This document shows, in pieces, positions 1 to 9,011 of a stretch of 64,000 nucleotides of DNA. Origin of the DNA: CAZFBA01 sp964517135. GTDB lineage: Bacteria; Cyanobacteriota; Vampirovibrionia; JBFMGH01. Numbering within the stretch: the stretch's first letter is position 1; each line of letters starts with the position of its first letter. The notes beneath the pieces were generated by a model. The model worked only from the letters and a program-made list of their open reading frames with translations, did not search any database and was not told where the DNA came from. The stretch spans positions 43,145 to 107,144 of the forward strand of contig CAZFBA010000011.1 of NCBI GenBank assembly GCA_964517135.1, in the 5' to 3' direction. The translations under genes and the position numbers were made by a program.

Positions 1-1316
1 AATACATCTTTAGAGTGAACAAGGCCAACAATGTTATCAATATTCTCATCATAAACAGGTATTCTGGTATGTCCGGTTTCAACAACCAGATTTATCAGCT
101 CTGAGATGGAATCATTAATATCGAGACAATCCATTTCGGTTCTTGGTACCATTACTTCATCTACTGTCGTATCTGTAAACTCATATGTGTTAAGAAGAAT
201 GCGGGCTTCACGTCTGTTAATAACGTCTTTTTCAATACCTTCTTCAATCAAAGCTTCAAAACGCTCACTCCAGTTTTCTTCAAACTCATAAGCCTGCACT
301 TCAATGTTTACGTGACTTATAATTGGCAATTTGCATCTAAGTTTATCTTCAATTTTCTGGGTAATATCATCAACATCTCTAACCTGTGTTTCAGGGTCAA
401 CTTCCACTTCCATATTAACAATAAGACCTGACACACCCAGATCCATCGTTTTAAGGTCGCAGACTTCCGTTATACCATTAATGGCAAGGGTAGTATCTTT
501 AATAACTTTTTCTACCTGTGGTTTTGCTGCTGCACCAAGGGTAATTAAATAATTTGAAAACAGGTAAATAGCCAGCGAAAGAAGAATCAAGCCTATTATT
601 AGTGAGGCTATACCGTCAGGGACATAGGCAATCTCTTCAGGAAAGAAAAATCTTGCCATAGTTACTGCAACAAGAGCTACCATAACACCTAAAGTAGCTG
701 CTGTCTCTTCAAACCATACAAAACGGGTGGTAGGACTTTTGACTTTATGCATGTTTTTCATTGATATCCAGAAAGCTTTAAAGGGGTTTCTGGTAATAAT
801 ATTAATCTCTATGAGCACTGCTTTTGAGGCATTATTAACTGCCCAGAACTCAAACCCTAAAGATAATACCAGGGCAATAATAATATAGTCAAAGTGTTCA
901 TAAAGATCAGTAACATCATGATGAACGAGTAATCTTTCAAAACCCCAATAAAGAGATAGGCACGCACCGAGAAACATCAGCAAGCAGGCCATAAGTGTCC
1001 ACACATTAGCCTCAAGCCCGTACCCAAAGGGGTGTAGTGCATCAGGAGGTCGTTTACATCTTGCAAGACCAATAATCAGGCAAAAACTATTAAATGCATC
1101 TGCCAGAGAGTGTATCGCCTCTGATAACAGGGCTGAGCTTCTGCCTATAATGCCAAAGAATAGTTTTATTGAAAAGATGGCAAGATTTGCAATTAAAGCG
1201 GCATATACTGCTTTATTCGCTTTTTTAAGAATCTGTTCTTTTTGATAATTAAACGAATGCGGATCGGGCGAGCTGCCCTCTGCAGCTTCTGTTGTTGCTA
1301 TTGTATCACTTTTCAT
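1..1316 (-). CDS. CDF cation efflux protein fused to C-terminal CBS domain (partial)
   Basis: The reading frame is open from ATG at 1316 to the window edge, so the C-terminus is missing. Residues 30-265 look like a cation diffusion facilitator: several membrane segments, the TM2 metal motif HSLAD (69-73) and, in the later helix, a WFEETAATLG stretch (201-210). That stretch and the following DLKTMDLG resemble the SLC30A9/ZnT9 branch rather than classic ZitB. A cytoplasmic CDF tail follows. From about residue 360 the sequence switches to the linker and first CBS repeat typical of CorC/TlyC proteins, with MVPRTEMD (389-396) and HTRIPVYDENIDNIVG (416-431). The usual role is metal efflux across the inner membrane; CBS pairs usually sense adenine nucleotides. 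The fusion is unusual. Metal specificity cannot be read from the sequence. The start is the first ATG; its upstream Shine-Dalgarno is weak. Confidence 0.85.
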   Translation of the reverse strand, partial: MKSDTIATTEAAEGSSPDPHSFNYQKEQILKKANKAVYAALIANLAIFSIKLFFGIIGRSSALLSEAIHSLADAFNSFCLIIGLARCKRPPDALHPFGYGLEANVWTLMACLLMFLGACLSLYWGFERLLVHHDVTDLYEHFDYIIIALVLSLGFEFWAVNNASKAVLIEINIITRNPFKAFWISMKNMHKVKSPTTRFVWFEETAATLGVMVALVAVTMARFFFPEEIAYVPDGIASLIIGLILLSLAIYLFSNYLITLGAAAKPQVEKVIKDTTLAINGITEVCDLKTMDLGVSGLIVNMEVEVDPETQVRDVDDITQKIEDKLRCKLPIISHVNIEVQAYEFEENWSERFEALIEEGIEKDVINRREARILLNTYEFTDTTVDEVMVPRTEMDCLDINDSISELINLVVETGHTRIPVYDENIDNIVGLVHSKDV

Positions 1317-1499
1317 TAAAGAGGTTTTCCCTTAATTATCTATTTCTAAAAACTCTTTAACTATTAAATCACATTTTGAGTTTCCAACCTGGTTTAGTGA
1401 ATTAATTCTATAATAGCAAATATTGAAAAATTAGGCTATTAATTGCAGGTTTTTTATTACAATTATTAGACTGAGGCAATAAAACCTTCTATATTAAAC

Positions 1500-2819
1500 T
1501 TATTTCTGGTCATTGGCTGCTGCTTTTTCCTGTAAAGGAACGCTATCTGCCGGCATCTCTTCTGCGCCAGCTGATTCTTCTTCTTGCTTGTTTTGCATTG
1601 TTTCTACATATACAATGGCATTGTTACCTGAAATTTGTTCCAGAGCAGTTCTTGCACTGATAAAGTTTTGTTTGGCACTATGATGGTTTTGAACCGCTTC
1701 TCTATAAAAAGCATCCGCAGCAGATTCAGAGGCAAAATTCCCAGAATTTTTAGCCTCTTCATAATGTTTACGGGCCTGCAAAAGAGCTTCCTCTGCTATT
1801 ACCAGTCTTTCATAAGCCTGACGATACTCATAATAAGTTACGACCAGCTTTGCCTGTAATTCATCAACTGCTTTGGCCAGCATTATGAGGTCAAAATCAG
1901 AAACCCTTAAGAGGCTCCTGTTGTATTCTGAATCTACGTCAGAGGTAAGCGTGCCCAGCATACCGCCCCCGAGAAGTGCACCTGCCGTCTGTGTGGGTGT
2001 ACCTGTAGCCAGAGCCGCTATAGGAGCCATACTGGCTAGCGGTGACAATATCCGGGATACCATACTATCTTCACCTTTCTCACCTTCATTGGGGTTAGAA
2101 AGTTTCTGAATGGCTAGCCTTATAGTGGTGCTCTTTTCTACGGCTGCAGCCCATAAGACACGCAAATCATTTAATATTTCAGGCTCTTCTATACGAAGTT
2201 CAAGATTTATTTCATCTGCCTGCTTTTGTATGTTAGACAACTGGGCTCTTTGCGAGGCTGAAATGTACGTTTCTTTACGTGGAAGATCAAGAACACCACT
2301 TTCGCTGCTATTTGATCCTTCTATATCGAAGTCATCTTTTATCTTGCTGGTCTGTGAATCAATAGTATCAAGTGTATTACTAGTTGAACTAATTGTATCT
2401 GCTTGTTGAGAAAGTGTTTCAACTTCTGAAATAAGCCCTGTAGTATTATGTACTGACTGATCTGACATACTTGCTATTTCTGACTTATCAGAAGTTGCAG
2501 GAGAAGAAATTGCTTTTATGTTATCTTTATATGGTATTTTTTCTTCTAAAGTATCTTTATCACTTACTTTATCTTCTTTTTTTCCCCAGAAAGCATCAAT
2601 ATCATCACTTTTAAAAGTTTCTTTTTCCTCTTCAAGATCAGGTTTAAGTGATTCTTTGTCAGATTTAAAAGAAGGAACTGACAAAATAGAAGCCTTTTCA
2701 AGACTTTTTGTTGTAATATCTACAGGAGGGGCAAAAGGTTTCATATCCTGCGCTATGGCAGGCTGTAAAGAGATTAAGAGGGGCAAAATACTGTATATTA
2801 ATATTTTATTCAACTTCAT
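1500..2819 (-). CDS. Secreted protein with TolC-like coiled-coil hairpin (paralogue B)
   Basis: This is a 439-residue protein with an N-terminal signal peptide ending near AIAQD and a long low-complexity acidic Ser/Thr region. From about residue 220 the C-terminal half reads like one coiled-coil hairpin of an outer-membrane efflux (TolC) protein: YYEYRQAYERLVIAEEALLQ, then ALEQISGNNAI, similar to the ALxxLTG end of TolC helices. No beta-barrel is evident. The same region aligns by eye with the gene just upstream (shared pattern around LW, IRLAIQKL and the two helices), so the two are tandem paralogues. I chose ATG at 2819 because AGGAGG sits six bases upstream; an ATG at 2837 is also in frame. 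The start overlaps the end of the upstream gene, implying translational coupling. Function is unknown; an envelope conduit or partner of one is a guess. Confidence 0.75.
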   Translation of the reverse strand: MKLNKILIYSILPLLISLQPAIAQDMKPFAPPVDITTKSLEKASILSVPSFKSDKESLKPDLEEEKETFKSDDIDAFWGKKEDKVSDKDTLEEKIPYKDNIKAISSPATSDKSEIASMSDQSVHNTTGLISEVETLSQQADTISSTSNTLDTIDSQTSKIKDDFDIEGSNSSESGVLDLPRKETYISASQRAQLSNIQKQADEINLELRIEEPEILNDLRVLWAAAVEKSTTIRLAIQKLSNPNEGEKGEDSMVSRILSPLASMAPIAALATGTPTQTAGALLGGGMLGTLTSDVDSEYNRSLLRVSDFDLIMLAKAVDELQAKLVVTYYEYRQAYERLVIAEEALLQARKHYEEAKNSGNFASESAADAFYREAVQNHHSAKQNFISARTALEQISGNNAIVYVETMQNKQEEESAGAEEMPADSVPLQEKAAANDQK

Positions 2820-3885
2820 CAGTACCCTCCTCAGCATCTGGAGTAAACGAGCCTGACATCACTCCCGTTATATCATTATTTTCCGAGGCTTTAATAATAG
2901 AAGTTTCATCCTCAATGGCTTTCTGTGTTTTAAGTGTTTGTTTTTTGATACTTGAGAGTTCAAAATTATATTTAGCATCCATAAGGTTTTCGGGTATTAC
3001 CAGGTTGAGCTGGGCGACAGGCTCAATGCCTGCGAGCCTTTCCAGCTGGAGCCTTTTAAGCTTAACCTGCTGTCTTAGTCGAAGTTCAGACTGTTTGGAC
3101 TTATCATAAAGAGCCGAAGCTATAATGATAGCAGTCTGATCATTAGCTTTCACAGCTTTCTGGTAGTTTTCCTGCTGCAAAACAAGGTTTTTTCTTTCCA
3201 GCATAAGGCTTTCAAGAGCATTTTTATAATCAAAATACGTCTTAATAAGCGTATCCTGAAGTTCTTCAATAAAGCCTGTAAGCTGAATTAGCTCTGGCTC
3301 AGTAATTGATGGCATGCCCTGTTCGGGTACAAATTTTTTAGAGAAGGCATTATTGATTATTTGCCCGCCAAAAGCAGATGTATATTCTGTTGCTGCGCCC
3401 ATACCAAAGATAGTAGGCAAAATAGCTGTACCCTGTATCATTGTTGAAAGGGTACGGGCCATTAGAGAAGACTTTGCAGCCCTCTTTTCAGGAGGTGTTG
3501 CAATTTTTTCAAGAGCAAACCTTATTACCGGGTTTCTATGTATTGTAGAATCCCATAATATTTTTATATCTTCAACATCGTTGGCTTTCTGGAATTCCAG
3601 TGCATCTTTCAATTCTGCTTCTTCCGGGGTCAATCTTATTCTGTCATCCATTGAAACTTCCGGTGAATCTTTTCTCAGCTGGTGTTTTTCTTCTTCATTA
3701 ATCTCAAGATTAATGTCTGTAAGACTTTCAGGAACCACTTTATTATATTCAACCTTAGCGTTGATAGTAGTAATAGGATCCAGTGGCTTATCAGAAGCTA
3801 TTGAAGGCAAACAACCTGTTATCATTAAAATACAAAATAGTATTAATAAACGTTTTGCTGGTTCCGAGTGACTTATAAATAGCAT
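2806..3885 (-). CDS. Lipoprotein with TolC-like coiled-coil hairpin (paralogue A)
   Basis: This 359-residue protein has a lipoprotein-type leader: a hydrophobic run and the lipobox ITGC with Cys at about residue 25. After a charged linker, the region around residues 100-330 contains two long helices (YFDYKNALESLMLERKNLVL and RLRQQVKLKRLQLERLAGIE) like a TolC-family hairpin without its barrel. A hydrophobic Gly/Ala-rich insert lies between them (GTAILPTIFGMGAATEY), in the same place as the ATGTPTQTAGALLGGG insert of the downstream paralogue. The stop overlaps the start of that paralogue. An upstream GGAG lies rather far (11 bases) from the ATG. It is likely outer-membrane anchored. No assigned family is recognised with certainty. 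Confidence 0.75.
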   Translation of the reverse strand: MLFISHSEPAKRLLILFCILMITGCLPSIASDKPLDPITTINAKVEYNKVVPESLTDINLEINEEEKHQLRKDSPEVSMDDRIRLTPEEAELKDALEFQKANDVEDIKILWDSTIHRNPVIRFALEKIATPPEKRAAKSSLMARTLSTMIQGTAILPTIFGMGAATEYTSAFGGQIINNAFSKKFVPEQGMPSITEPELIQLTGFIEELQDTLIKTYFDYKNALESLMLERKNLVLQQENYQKAVKANDQTAIIIASALYDKSKQSELRLRQQVKLKRLQLERLAGIEPVAQLNLVIPENLMDAKYNFELSSIKKQTLKTQKAIEDETSIIKASENNDITGVMSGSFTPDAEEGTDEVE

Positions 3886-4134
3886 TGAGTGTAATACTCC
3901 GGTTTTTGTTAGTGAATAAGAAACTATTGTTTATAAAATATGAAATGAAAAATGATGAAAAGTTCCTGTTTGATTTAGATTATATATCAATCAGGATTAC
4001 ATCGCATTAAAATTGGAAAATTTTTAAAAAAATTGAATAGATTAAAAAACACAAATTTTCTAAGTGTGTAGTAAAGCTCCTTTTGAGGATAGCAAAAGGT
4101 TAAAGAAGTTAATAAAATTTTACAGAAGCAAAAA

Positions 4135-4377
4135 TTATTCAGCAGGAGTTTCTGCAGGAATTTCTGATCCTTCATCGCCTCCATCGTCACCTGGAGACAT
4201 CATTATTCCTGAGGTTTCTCCAAAGGGCTGAAAACCCTGAAATTCACCGGTACTCTTAGTAAACATATCATTGATATTGCCACCCAGTGCTGTCAACATA
4301 AGAATAGTTACAATAGAAACAAGTGCTATAACTATTACTGCTTCTGCTATTGAGATACCTCTGGTCTCTCTTATCAT
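4135..4377 (-). CDS. Small type IV prepilin-like protein
   Basis: An 80-residue protein with the signature of a short prepilin: MIRETRG followed by ISIAEAVIVIALVSIV, with Gly before the cut site and Glu at +5 of the mature hydrophobic helix. The short leader and the small, acidic Gly/Glu-rich mature tail recall Flp-type or pseudopilin subunits. The Shine-Dalgarno GAGGAAG lies seven bases upstream of the ATG. It lies about 250 bp upstream of the two TolC-hairpin genes on the same strand and may be co-transcribed with them. No peptidase, ATPase or secretin gene of a pilus system is visible here, so its assembly machine must lie elsewhere. Confidence 0.7.
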   Translation of the reverse strand: MIRETRGISIAEAVIVIALVSIVTILMLTALGGNINDMFTKSTGEFQGFQPFGETSGIMMSPGDDGGDEGSEIPAETPAE

Positions 4378-4697
4378 AATATCTTCCTCATTTGTCTTAA
4401 TATGTCTTTAACCTGAGCTTATCCTGGCGATTAAAAGCAGGTATTATCAGCATATTAAAGATAATTTAATTATTTAATCTGAAGTTTGCCCCTGAATGTT
4501 TAATCAATCTTAATGTTATTATCGTCAAATTACTTTTAAATCTTTAATAATTACTAATAAAAAAGTTAAAAAATGTTATAGAGAGAAAGTTTTATAATAA
4601 TAAAAGAACAGGTTTTAAAAGTATGAATTATTCTTGAATAAATAAATATGCCGGTGATAATAACACCGGCATATTATCAAATGCATTAATATTGAAT
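4378..4697. other. AT-rich intergenic stretch
   Basis: No reading frame with a usable start was found. The stretch holds the pheT terminator at its right end (4645-4675) and presumably the promoter of the prepilin-like gene at its left, but no convincing -35/-10 pair was seen. Confidence 0.5.
4645..4675 (-). terminator. Rho-independent-type hairpin after pheT
   Basis: A perfect 12-bp stem (AATATGCCGGTG and its complement) around a 7-base loop lies 22 bp after the pheT stop. On the minus strand it is followed by a broken T-rich tract, TTTATTTATT. Confidence 0.7.
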
Positions 4698-7196
4698 TTA
4701 ACGAAATGTAACATTAAAGGCGTTTTTCAATTCTGCCCTTATTTTCTCAACTTCATTTTCAACAATTTCATCAGTCAGCGTCGCTTCAGGATCCTGAAGT
4801 GTGAGGTGAAGGGCAAGACTTCTGGCCTCTTCTGGTATACCTTTGCCGGTATAAACATCAAAGATTTCAGCCTCTTTTAATAGAGTTGAACTTGCTTTAT
4901 GTATGATTTTTATTAGCTCATCATATCTAACATCTTTATTAACGATAAAGGCTATATCCCTCAAGACTGAAGGGTGCTGAGGCACAGATTTATAAACAGG
5001 AGTCGTGCGTGGCAAACTCTTAAGAAGCTGCAAAACATCTATTTCAAAAATATAAACATCCTGACCGAGCTTACATTTACTGACAAGCTCTGGATGAAGC
5101 TGACCTATTTTTCCTGCAAACGGATATTTATAGCTGTCTATAGATTTAGGCTTGCCTAGAATGTCTAATAGAGCAGACCTGCCAGGATGCAAATAGCTTA
5201 CATCTGAAACAGGGTTTAATACAAACCTCTTATTAAGCCCGAGAGTCTTAAACAGGTTCTCTATTATGCCTTTTAAAACATAAAAATCAATGCTGTTTTC
5301 AGTATGCCACTTACCTTTTTGAGGGTCACCTGAAATAGCACCAGCAAGAATAATATTTTCAGTCGTTCCCGGGTCTTTCTGGCTGGCTTCTCTCTCAATG
5401 TGGTAGGTTTTGCCAATCTCAAAAACCCATATATCTTTAATACCCCTGTCAATATTTAGTTTGACTACCTGAAGAATACTCGGTATCATGCTCTGTCTTA
5501 ACATAGTGTATTCTTCAGACTGGGGATTAGTTACTTTAACAACGCTGTTTTCATCTACCGGCATAGAACACCAGCTCAGCAACGGAGAGCCAACAAGAGA
5601 GGAAGTGATAATCTCATTTAGACCCATGCCTCGCATTATATCTTTAATTTGACTTGAAAGACGATCTTCTTCAGGCAGTTGTGGTATTTCAGCACTCCGG
5701 GGTAGGCTCTCTGGTATCTTATCATAACCATAAATACGGCTGATCTCTTCTATGAGGTCAATTTCTCTGTATACATCCTGTGTTCTGTATGATGGCACCT
5801 GAAACCTGGCTAAATTTTCGTTATTTTCGATAAGTGTAAAGTCCAGGTTTTTGAGTATTTCAATACACTTATCACGTTCTATTTCCATTCCCAGAATACG
5901 TTTGACCTGGTTAAACCTCAGTTCAACAATAACAGGTTCAAGATCAATAGTACCTGCTTCAAAAATACCTGCAGTTCTGGCATCAGCAAGGTCAACTAGA
6001 AGCTGCATTGTCCTTTCTAGAGCCATCCGTACTGTTTTAATATCCACACCTCTTTCAAAGCGTGCACAGGCTTCAGTTCTAATACCTGCTTTTCTGCTTG
6101 AACGACGGTTAGTAGCTGGTGTAAAATATGCAGATTCAATGGCAAGACAAGTAGTATTATCATCTACCTCACTGGATTCATCACCCATGACCCCTGCCAG
6201 TGCAACAGGCCTTTTAGATGTAGCAATTAAAACATTATCCGGGGAGAGTGTTCTTTCAATACTATCTAAAGTAGTTATTTTTTCACCTGTTTTTGCTCTT
6301 CTGACGCATATATCTTTTTCAGGCAACTTATGATAATCAAAAGCATGCAGAGGCTGGCCGAATTCAAGCATTACATAGTTTGTAACATCAACTACGTTGT
6401 TAATAGAACGCATGCCTGATGCTTCAAGTCTTCTGGCCATCCACTCAGGGGAAGGTTTTGTTATTATGTCTTTAACCATTCCCAATGCATAGTATTTGCA
6501 TGTATCAGAGTCAGCAATACTGACATCAAAGGTTTCTATGCTGCCGGAAGTATTTATATCCACTTTGATAAGCGGTTTTTTAGCAGGCCTGTTAAAAATA
6601 GCTGCTACTTCATTGGCGATACCTCTCATGCTCATCAGGTCACCCCTGTTGGCTGTAGGGGCTGTATGGAGTATGACGTCTTCTTTAAGATTAAAGAGCT
6701 GTTCCAGGGGTATACCCGTTTCAATAGTAGTGTTTTTAAAGCGATCCATTTCGCTCAGAGCCAGAATGCCTTCACTAAAAGGTTCATATTCAGGGCCATC
6801 GAAGCCCAGTTCAACAGCAGAGCAAATCATACCGCAGGATTCAACACCTCTTATCTTAACTTTTTTCAACACAAACTCTTTATTATCTTTGCGGTTAAAA
6901 ACGCTTGCACCTTCTATAGCAAAAGGAACAAGCATACCTTCTTTGATGTTTGAAGCACCGCAAACAACCTTTTGAATTCCCTGGCCATAGTCTACAGTGA
7001 CTAGACGCAATTTATCAGCGTCGGGATGCGGTTCAATTTGTTTAATTTGTGCCGAAAATACTCTGGTAAATTTAGGTTTTATGTATACAACATCTTCAAC
7101 TTCTAACCCTGACATTGTAAGGGCGTGTGCTATCTCTTCTGGAGATAACCCGCTTATATCTACTAAATCGCCCAGCCATTCTAATGATACTAGCAT
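4698..7196 (-). CDS. pheT: Phenylalanine-tRNA ligase beta subunit
   Basis: This is the 832-residue beta subunit of the alpha2-beta2 enzyme that charges tRNA-Phe; bacterial PheT is usually about 790-810. The start MLVSLEWLGDLVDI is the family N-terminus. A tRNA-binding OB fold follows (about 40-150, with HPDADKLRLVTVDYG), then the B3/B4 editing region, the B5 domain, the catalytic-like core and a C-terminal anticodon-binding FDX-ACB domain starting near YKSVPQHPSVLRDIAF. The gene lies 31 bp downstream of pheS on the same strand and ends in a clear hairpin, so the two form one transcription unit. Nothing looks broken. Confidence 0.97.
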   Translation of the reverse strand: MLVSLEWLGDLVDISGLSPEEIAHALTMSGLEVEDVVYIKPKFTRVFSAQIKQIEPHPDADKLRLVTVDYGQGIQKVVCGASNIKEGMLVPFAIEGASVFNRKDNKEFVLKKVKIRGVESCGMICSAVELGFDGPEYEPFSEGILALSEMDRFKNTTIETGIPLEQLFNLKEDVILHTAPTANRGDLMSMRGIANEVAAIFNRPAKKPLIKVDINTSGSIETFDVSIADSDTCKYYALGMVKDIITKPSPEWMARRLEASGMRSINNVVDVTNYVMLEFGQPLHAFDYHKLPEKDICVRRAKTGEKITTLDSIERTLSPDNVLIATSKRPVALAGVMGDESSEVDDNTTCLAIESAYFTPATNRRSSRKAGIRTEACARFERGVDIKTVRMALERTMQLLVDLADARTAGIFEAGTIDLEPVIVELRFNQVKRILGMEIERDKCIEILKNLDFTLIENNENLARFQVPSYRTQDVYREIDLIEEISRIYGYDKIPESLPRSAEIPQLPEEDRLSSQIKDIMRGMGLNEIITSSLVGSPLLSWCSMPVDENSVVKVTNPQSEEYTMLRQSMIPSILQVVKLNIDRGIKDIWVFEIGKTYHIEREASQKDPGTTENIILAGAISGDPQKGKWHTENSIDFYVLKGIIENLFKTLGLNKRFVLNPVSDVSYLHPGRSALLDILGKPKSIDSYKYPFAGKIGQLHPELVSKCKLGQDVYIFEIDVLQLLKSLPRTTPVYKSVPQHPSVLRDIAFIVNKDVRYDELIKIIHKASSTLLKEAEIFDVYTGKGIPEEARSLALHLTLQDPEATLTDEIVENEVEKIRAELKNAFNVTFR

Positions 7197-7227
7197 ATAT
7201 TATACCTTTAAATATTTCTACCTGCCT

Positions 7228-8262
7228 TTAAAACTGTTCCAGAAAGCGTAAATCGTTATTGAAAAACAGTCTGATGTCGTCTATCGCATATTTAAGGATA
7301 GCAAGCCTCTCAACACCCATGCCGAAGGCAAACCCGCTATAAATCTCAGGGTCTATACCGGCTTCTTTGAGCACATTGGGGTCAATCATGCCTGCACCGA
7401 GTATTTCAAGCCAGCCGGTTCTGGCACAAAGCCTGCATCCAGAGCCCTGACAGAGAATGCATTGAACATCTATTTCTGCGCTTGGCTCTGTAAAAGGAAA
7501 GAAGCTTGTTCTAAATCGTGTTTCTCTTCTACCTCCAAAATATTGCCTGATAAATTCATTAAGACAACCTTTGAGATCAGCAAATGTGATATCTTTATCA
7601 ACCATAAAACCTTCTATCTGGTGAAAGAGATTATATTTTCTGCTGCTAACTGCTTCTGACCTGTATACCCTGCCCGGGTTTATCACCTGTATTGGCGGTT
7701 TTTTCTTGCTCATATACCTTACCTGACAGTTTGAGGTCTGACTTCTAAGCAATACGTTAGGGGCAAAGGTCGTATAGTATGTATCCTGCATATCTTTTGC
7801 CGGGTGGTCTGGCGGAAAGTTCAGCGAGTCAAAGTTATAATACTCTGTTTCAACTTCCGGGCTATCTTCGTAAGGCACAAGGGTATAGCCCATTTTAACG
7901 AAAATACTTACTATATCTTCAGTTGTTGTTGACAGCGGATGTTTTTTGCCGTAGCTACGGTAAATACCCGGCAATGTGACATCTATTTTCTCTTTTTCAA
8001 GCTTCTCATCAATGGTTTTTCTAAAGAGAAGCTGATGTTTTTCTTCTATGCCTGTTTCAACTGTTTTGCTAAGGTCGTTGACCTGACTGCCGAATTGGGG
8101 CCTATCTTCCGGTGGTACCTCTTTAATGGACTTTCTTATAAGGTTAATTTCACCTTTTCTGCCCAGGTAAGTAATTTTAATGTTTTCCAACTCACCAAGA
8201 TCTTTGGCCTGGCTTATTTCAGCTAAAGCCTTTTTTTTTAATGCTTGTAGTTTCTCGTTCAT
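7228..8262 (-). CDS. pheS: Phenylalanine-tRNA ligase alpha subunit
   Basis: A 344-residue catalytic alpha subunit, normal length. The N-terminal coiled coil for tRNA binding covers about residues 1-85. Class II aminoacyl-tRNA synthetase motifs follow: LLRSQTSNCQVRYM (motif 1/2 area), GRVYRSEAVSSRKYNLFHQIEGF, and the C-terminal GFAFGMGVERLAILKY (motif 3). The CILCQGSGCRLCARTGW segment is the Cys-rich loop seen in many PheS. GAGGTAGAG stands just before the ATG. Upstream lies a copy of the R1 repeat and no obvious leader peptide or T-box. Confidence 0.97.
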   Translation of the reverse strand: MNEKLQALKKKALAEISQAKDLGELENIKITYLGRKGEINLIRKSIKEVPPEDRPQFGSQVNDLSKTVETGIEEKHQLLFRKTIDEKLEKEKIDVTLPGIYRSYGKKHPLSTTTEDIVSIFVKMGYTLVPYEDSPEVETEYYNFDSLNFPPDHPAKDMQDTYYTTFAPNVLLRSQTSNCQVRYMSKKKPPIQVINPGRVYRSEAVSSRKYNLFHQIEGFMVDKDITFADLKGCLNEFIRQYFGGRRETRFRTSFFPFTEPSAEIDVQCILCQGSGCRLCARTGWLEILGAGMIDPNVLKEAGIDPEIYSGFAFGMGVERLAILKYAIDDIRLFFNNDLRFLEQF

Positions 8263-8382
8263 CTCTACCTCACAGAGTTTTTTCTGTTTGAGTATTATTT
8301 TACTACAATCCGGTAAACTGAAAGGGTTAATACTATTGAAATGTAACGAGGTATTAAAAAAACGTATACTACATTAATTCTT

Positions 8383-8744
8383 AAGATCAGTGCATAACTT
8401 AAATTTTTTTTGATTTTCAAAACCCTTGCCCTGACTGGCACATAGCTATATAAAGGAAAGGGGGCTTCGCCCCCTCAGGGCCCGCCCACCCACCCCAGGG
8501 GTCAGCTTCCAGGAATTATACACTTTACAAACAGATCCTTCGCTGTATTCTGAATGACTCAAAAGTGGAAAGGAGGCTAATAACTACCGGAGTGCACTAA
8601 GTGCACTCTTGAGAGAGTTTTATTTCGGGCTAATTCAGGCTTTGAAGGCCCAGGCCAATCGACTCGTTCAACCCATATCTTTACTTTTAAAATTTTTAAA
8701 AATCGAAAACAAAAAATCTATTGTTATAGTTATGCATTAGTCTT
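8383..8744. repeat. R1 interspersed element, copy 1 (362 bp)
   Basis: The element is bounded by imperfect inverted ends: left AAGATCAGTGCATAACTTAA, right the complement of AAGACTAATGCATAACTATA. An AT-rich arm with GATTTTCAAAAC/GTTTTCGATTTTTAAAA flanks a GC-richer core. The core contains a 17-bp hairpin (AGGGGGC-TTC-GCCCCCT, 8459-8475), a 19-bp palindrome (GAGTGCACT-A-AGTGCACTC, 8590-8608) and the block GGCCAATCGACTCGTTCAAC that recurs in copy 2. TTCTTA flanks both ends if the terminal A/T pair is left out. It carries no reading frame and fills most of the space upstream of pheS. Confidence 0.7.
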
Positions 8745-8876
8745 TCTTATAATTGCTATTGATTTTAAGGCTTTAAGCAGCCTTTAATTCTATCACAATA
8801 GAAGATATCTCATACCTTAACTATGATAGACCCGGTCAGCTTTTTAACTGCCTTAAAATACTGAATTCTTTACATT

Positions 8877-8904
8877 TTGTAAATTATTCAACAAATAATA
8901 TAAA
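8877..8904 (+). promoter_or_regulatory. Possible promoter for the 9012 gene
   Basis: TTGTAA and TATAAA are spaced 16 bp apart, about 110 bp before the ATG. The match is only moderate in DNA this AT-rich. Confidence 0.25.
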
Positions 8905-9011
8905 CATATTTTCTTGAAGTTGTTTAATGGTAAGTAACATTTCAATTATTTCCCCGATGAATTATTAAAAAAAATAGAATATTAATTTGTAACAAAACCC
9001 GGGAGGTTTTT

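Noticed and set aside
8263..9011. T-box or other leader controlling pheST
   Set aside because: The upstream region is mostly an R1 element; no T-box sequence, Phe-rich leader peptide or antiterminator pair was found.
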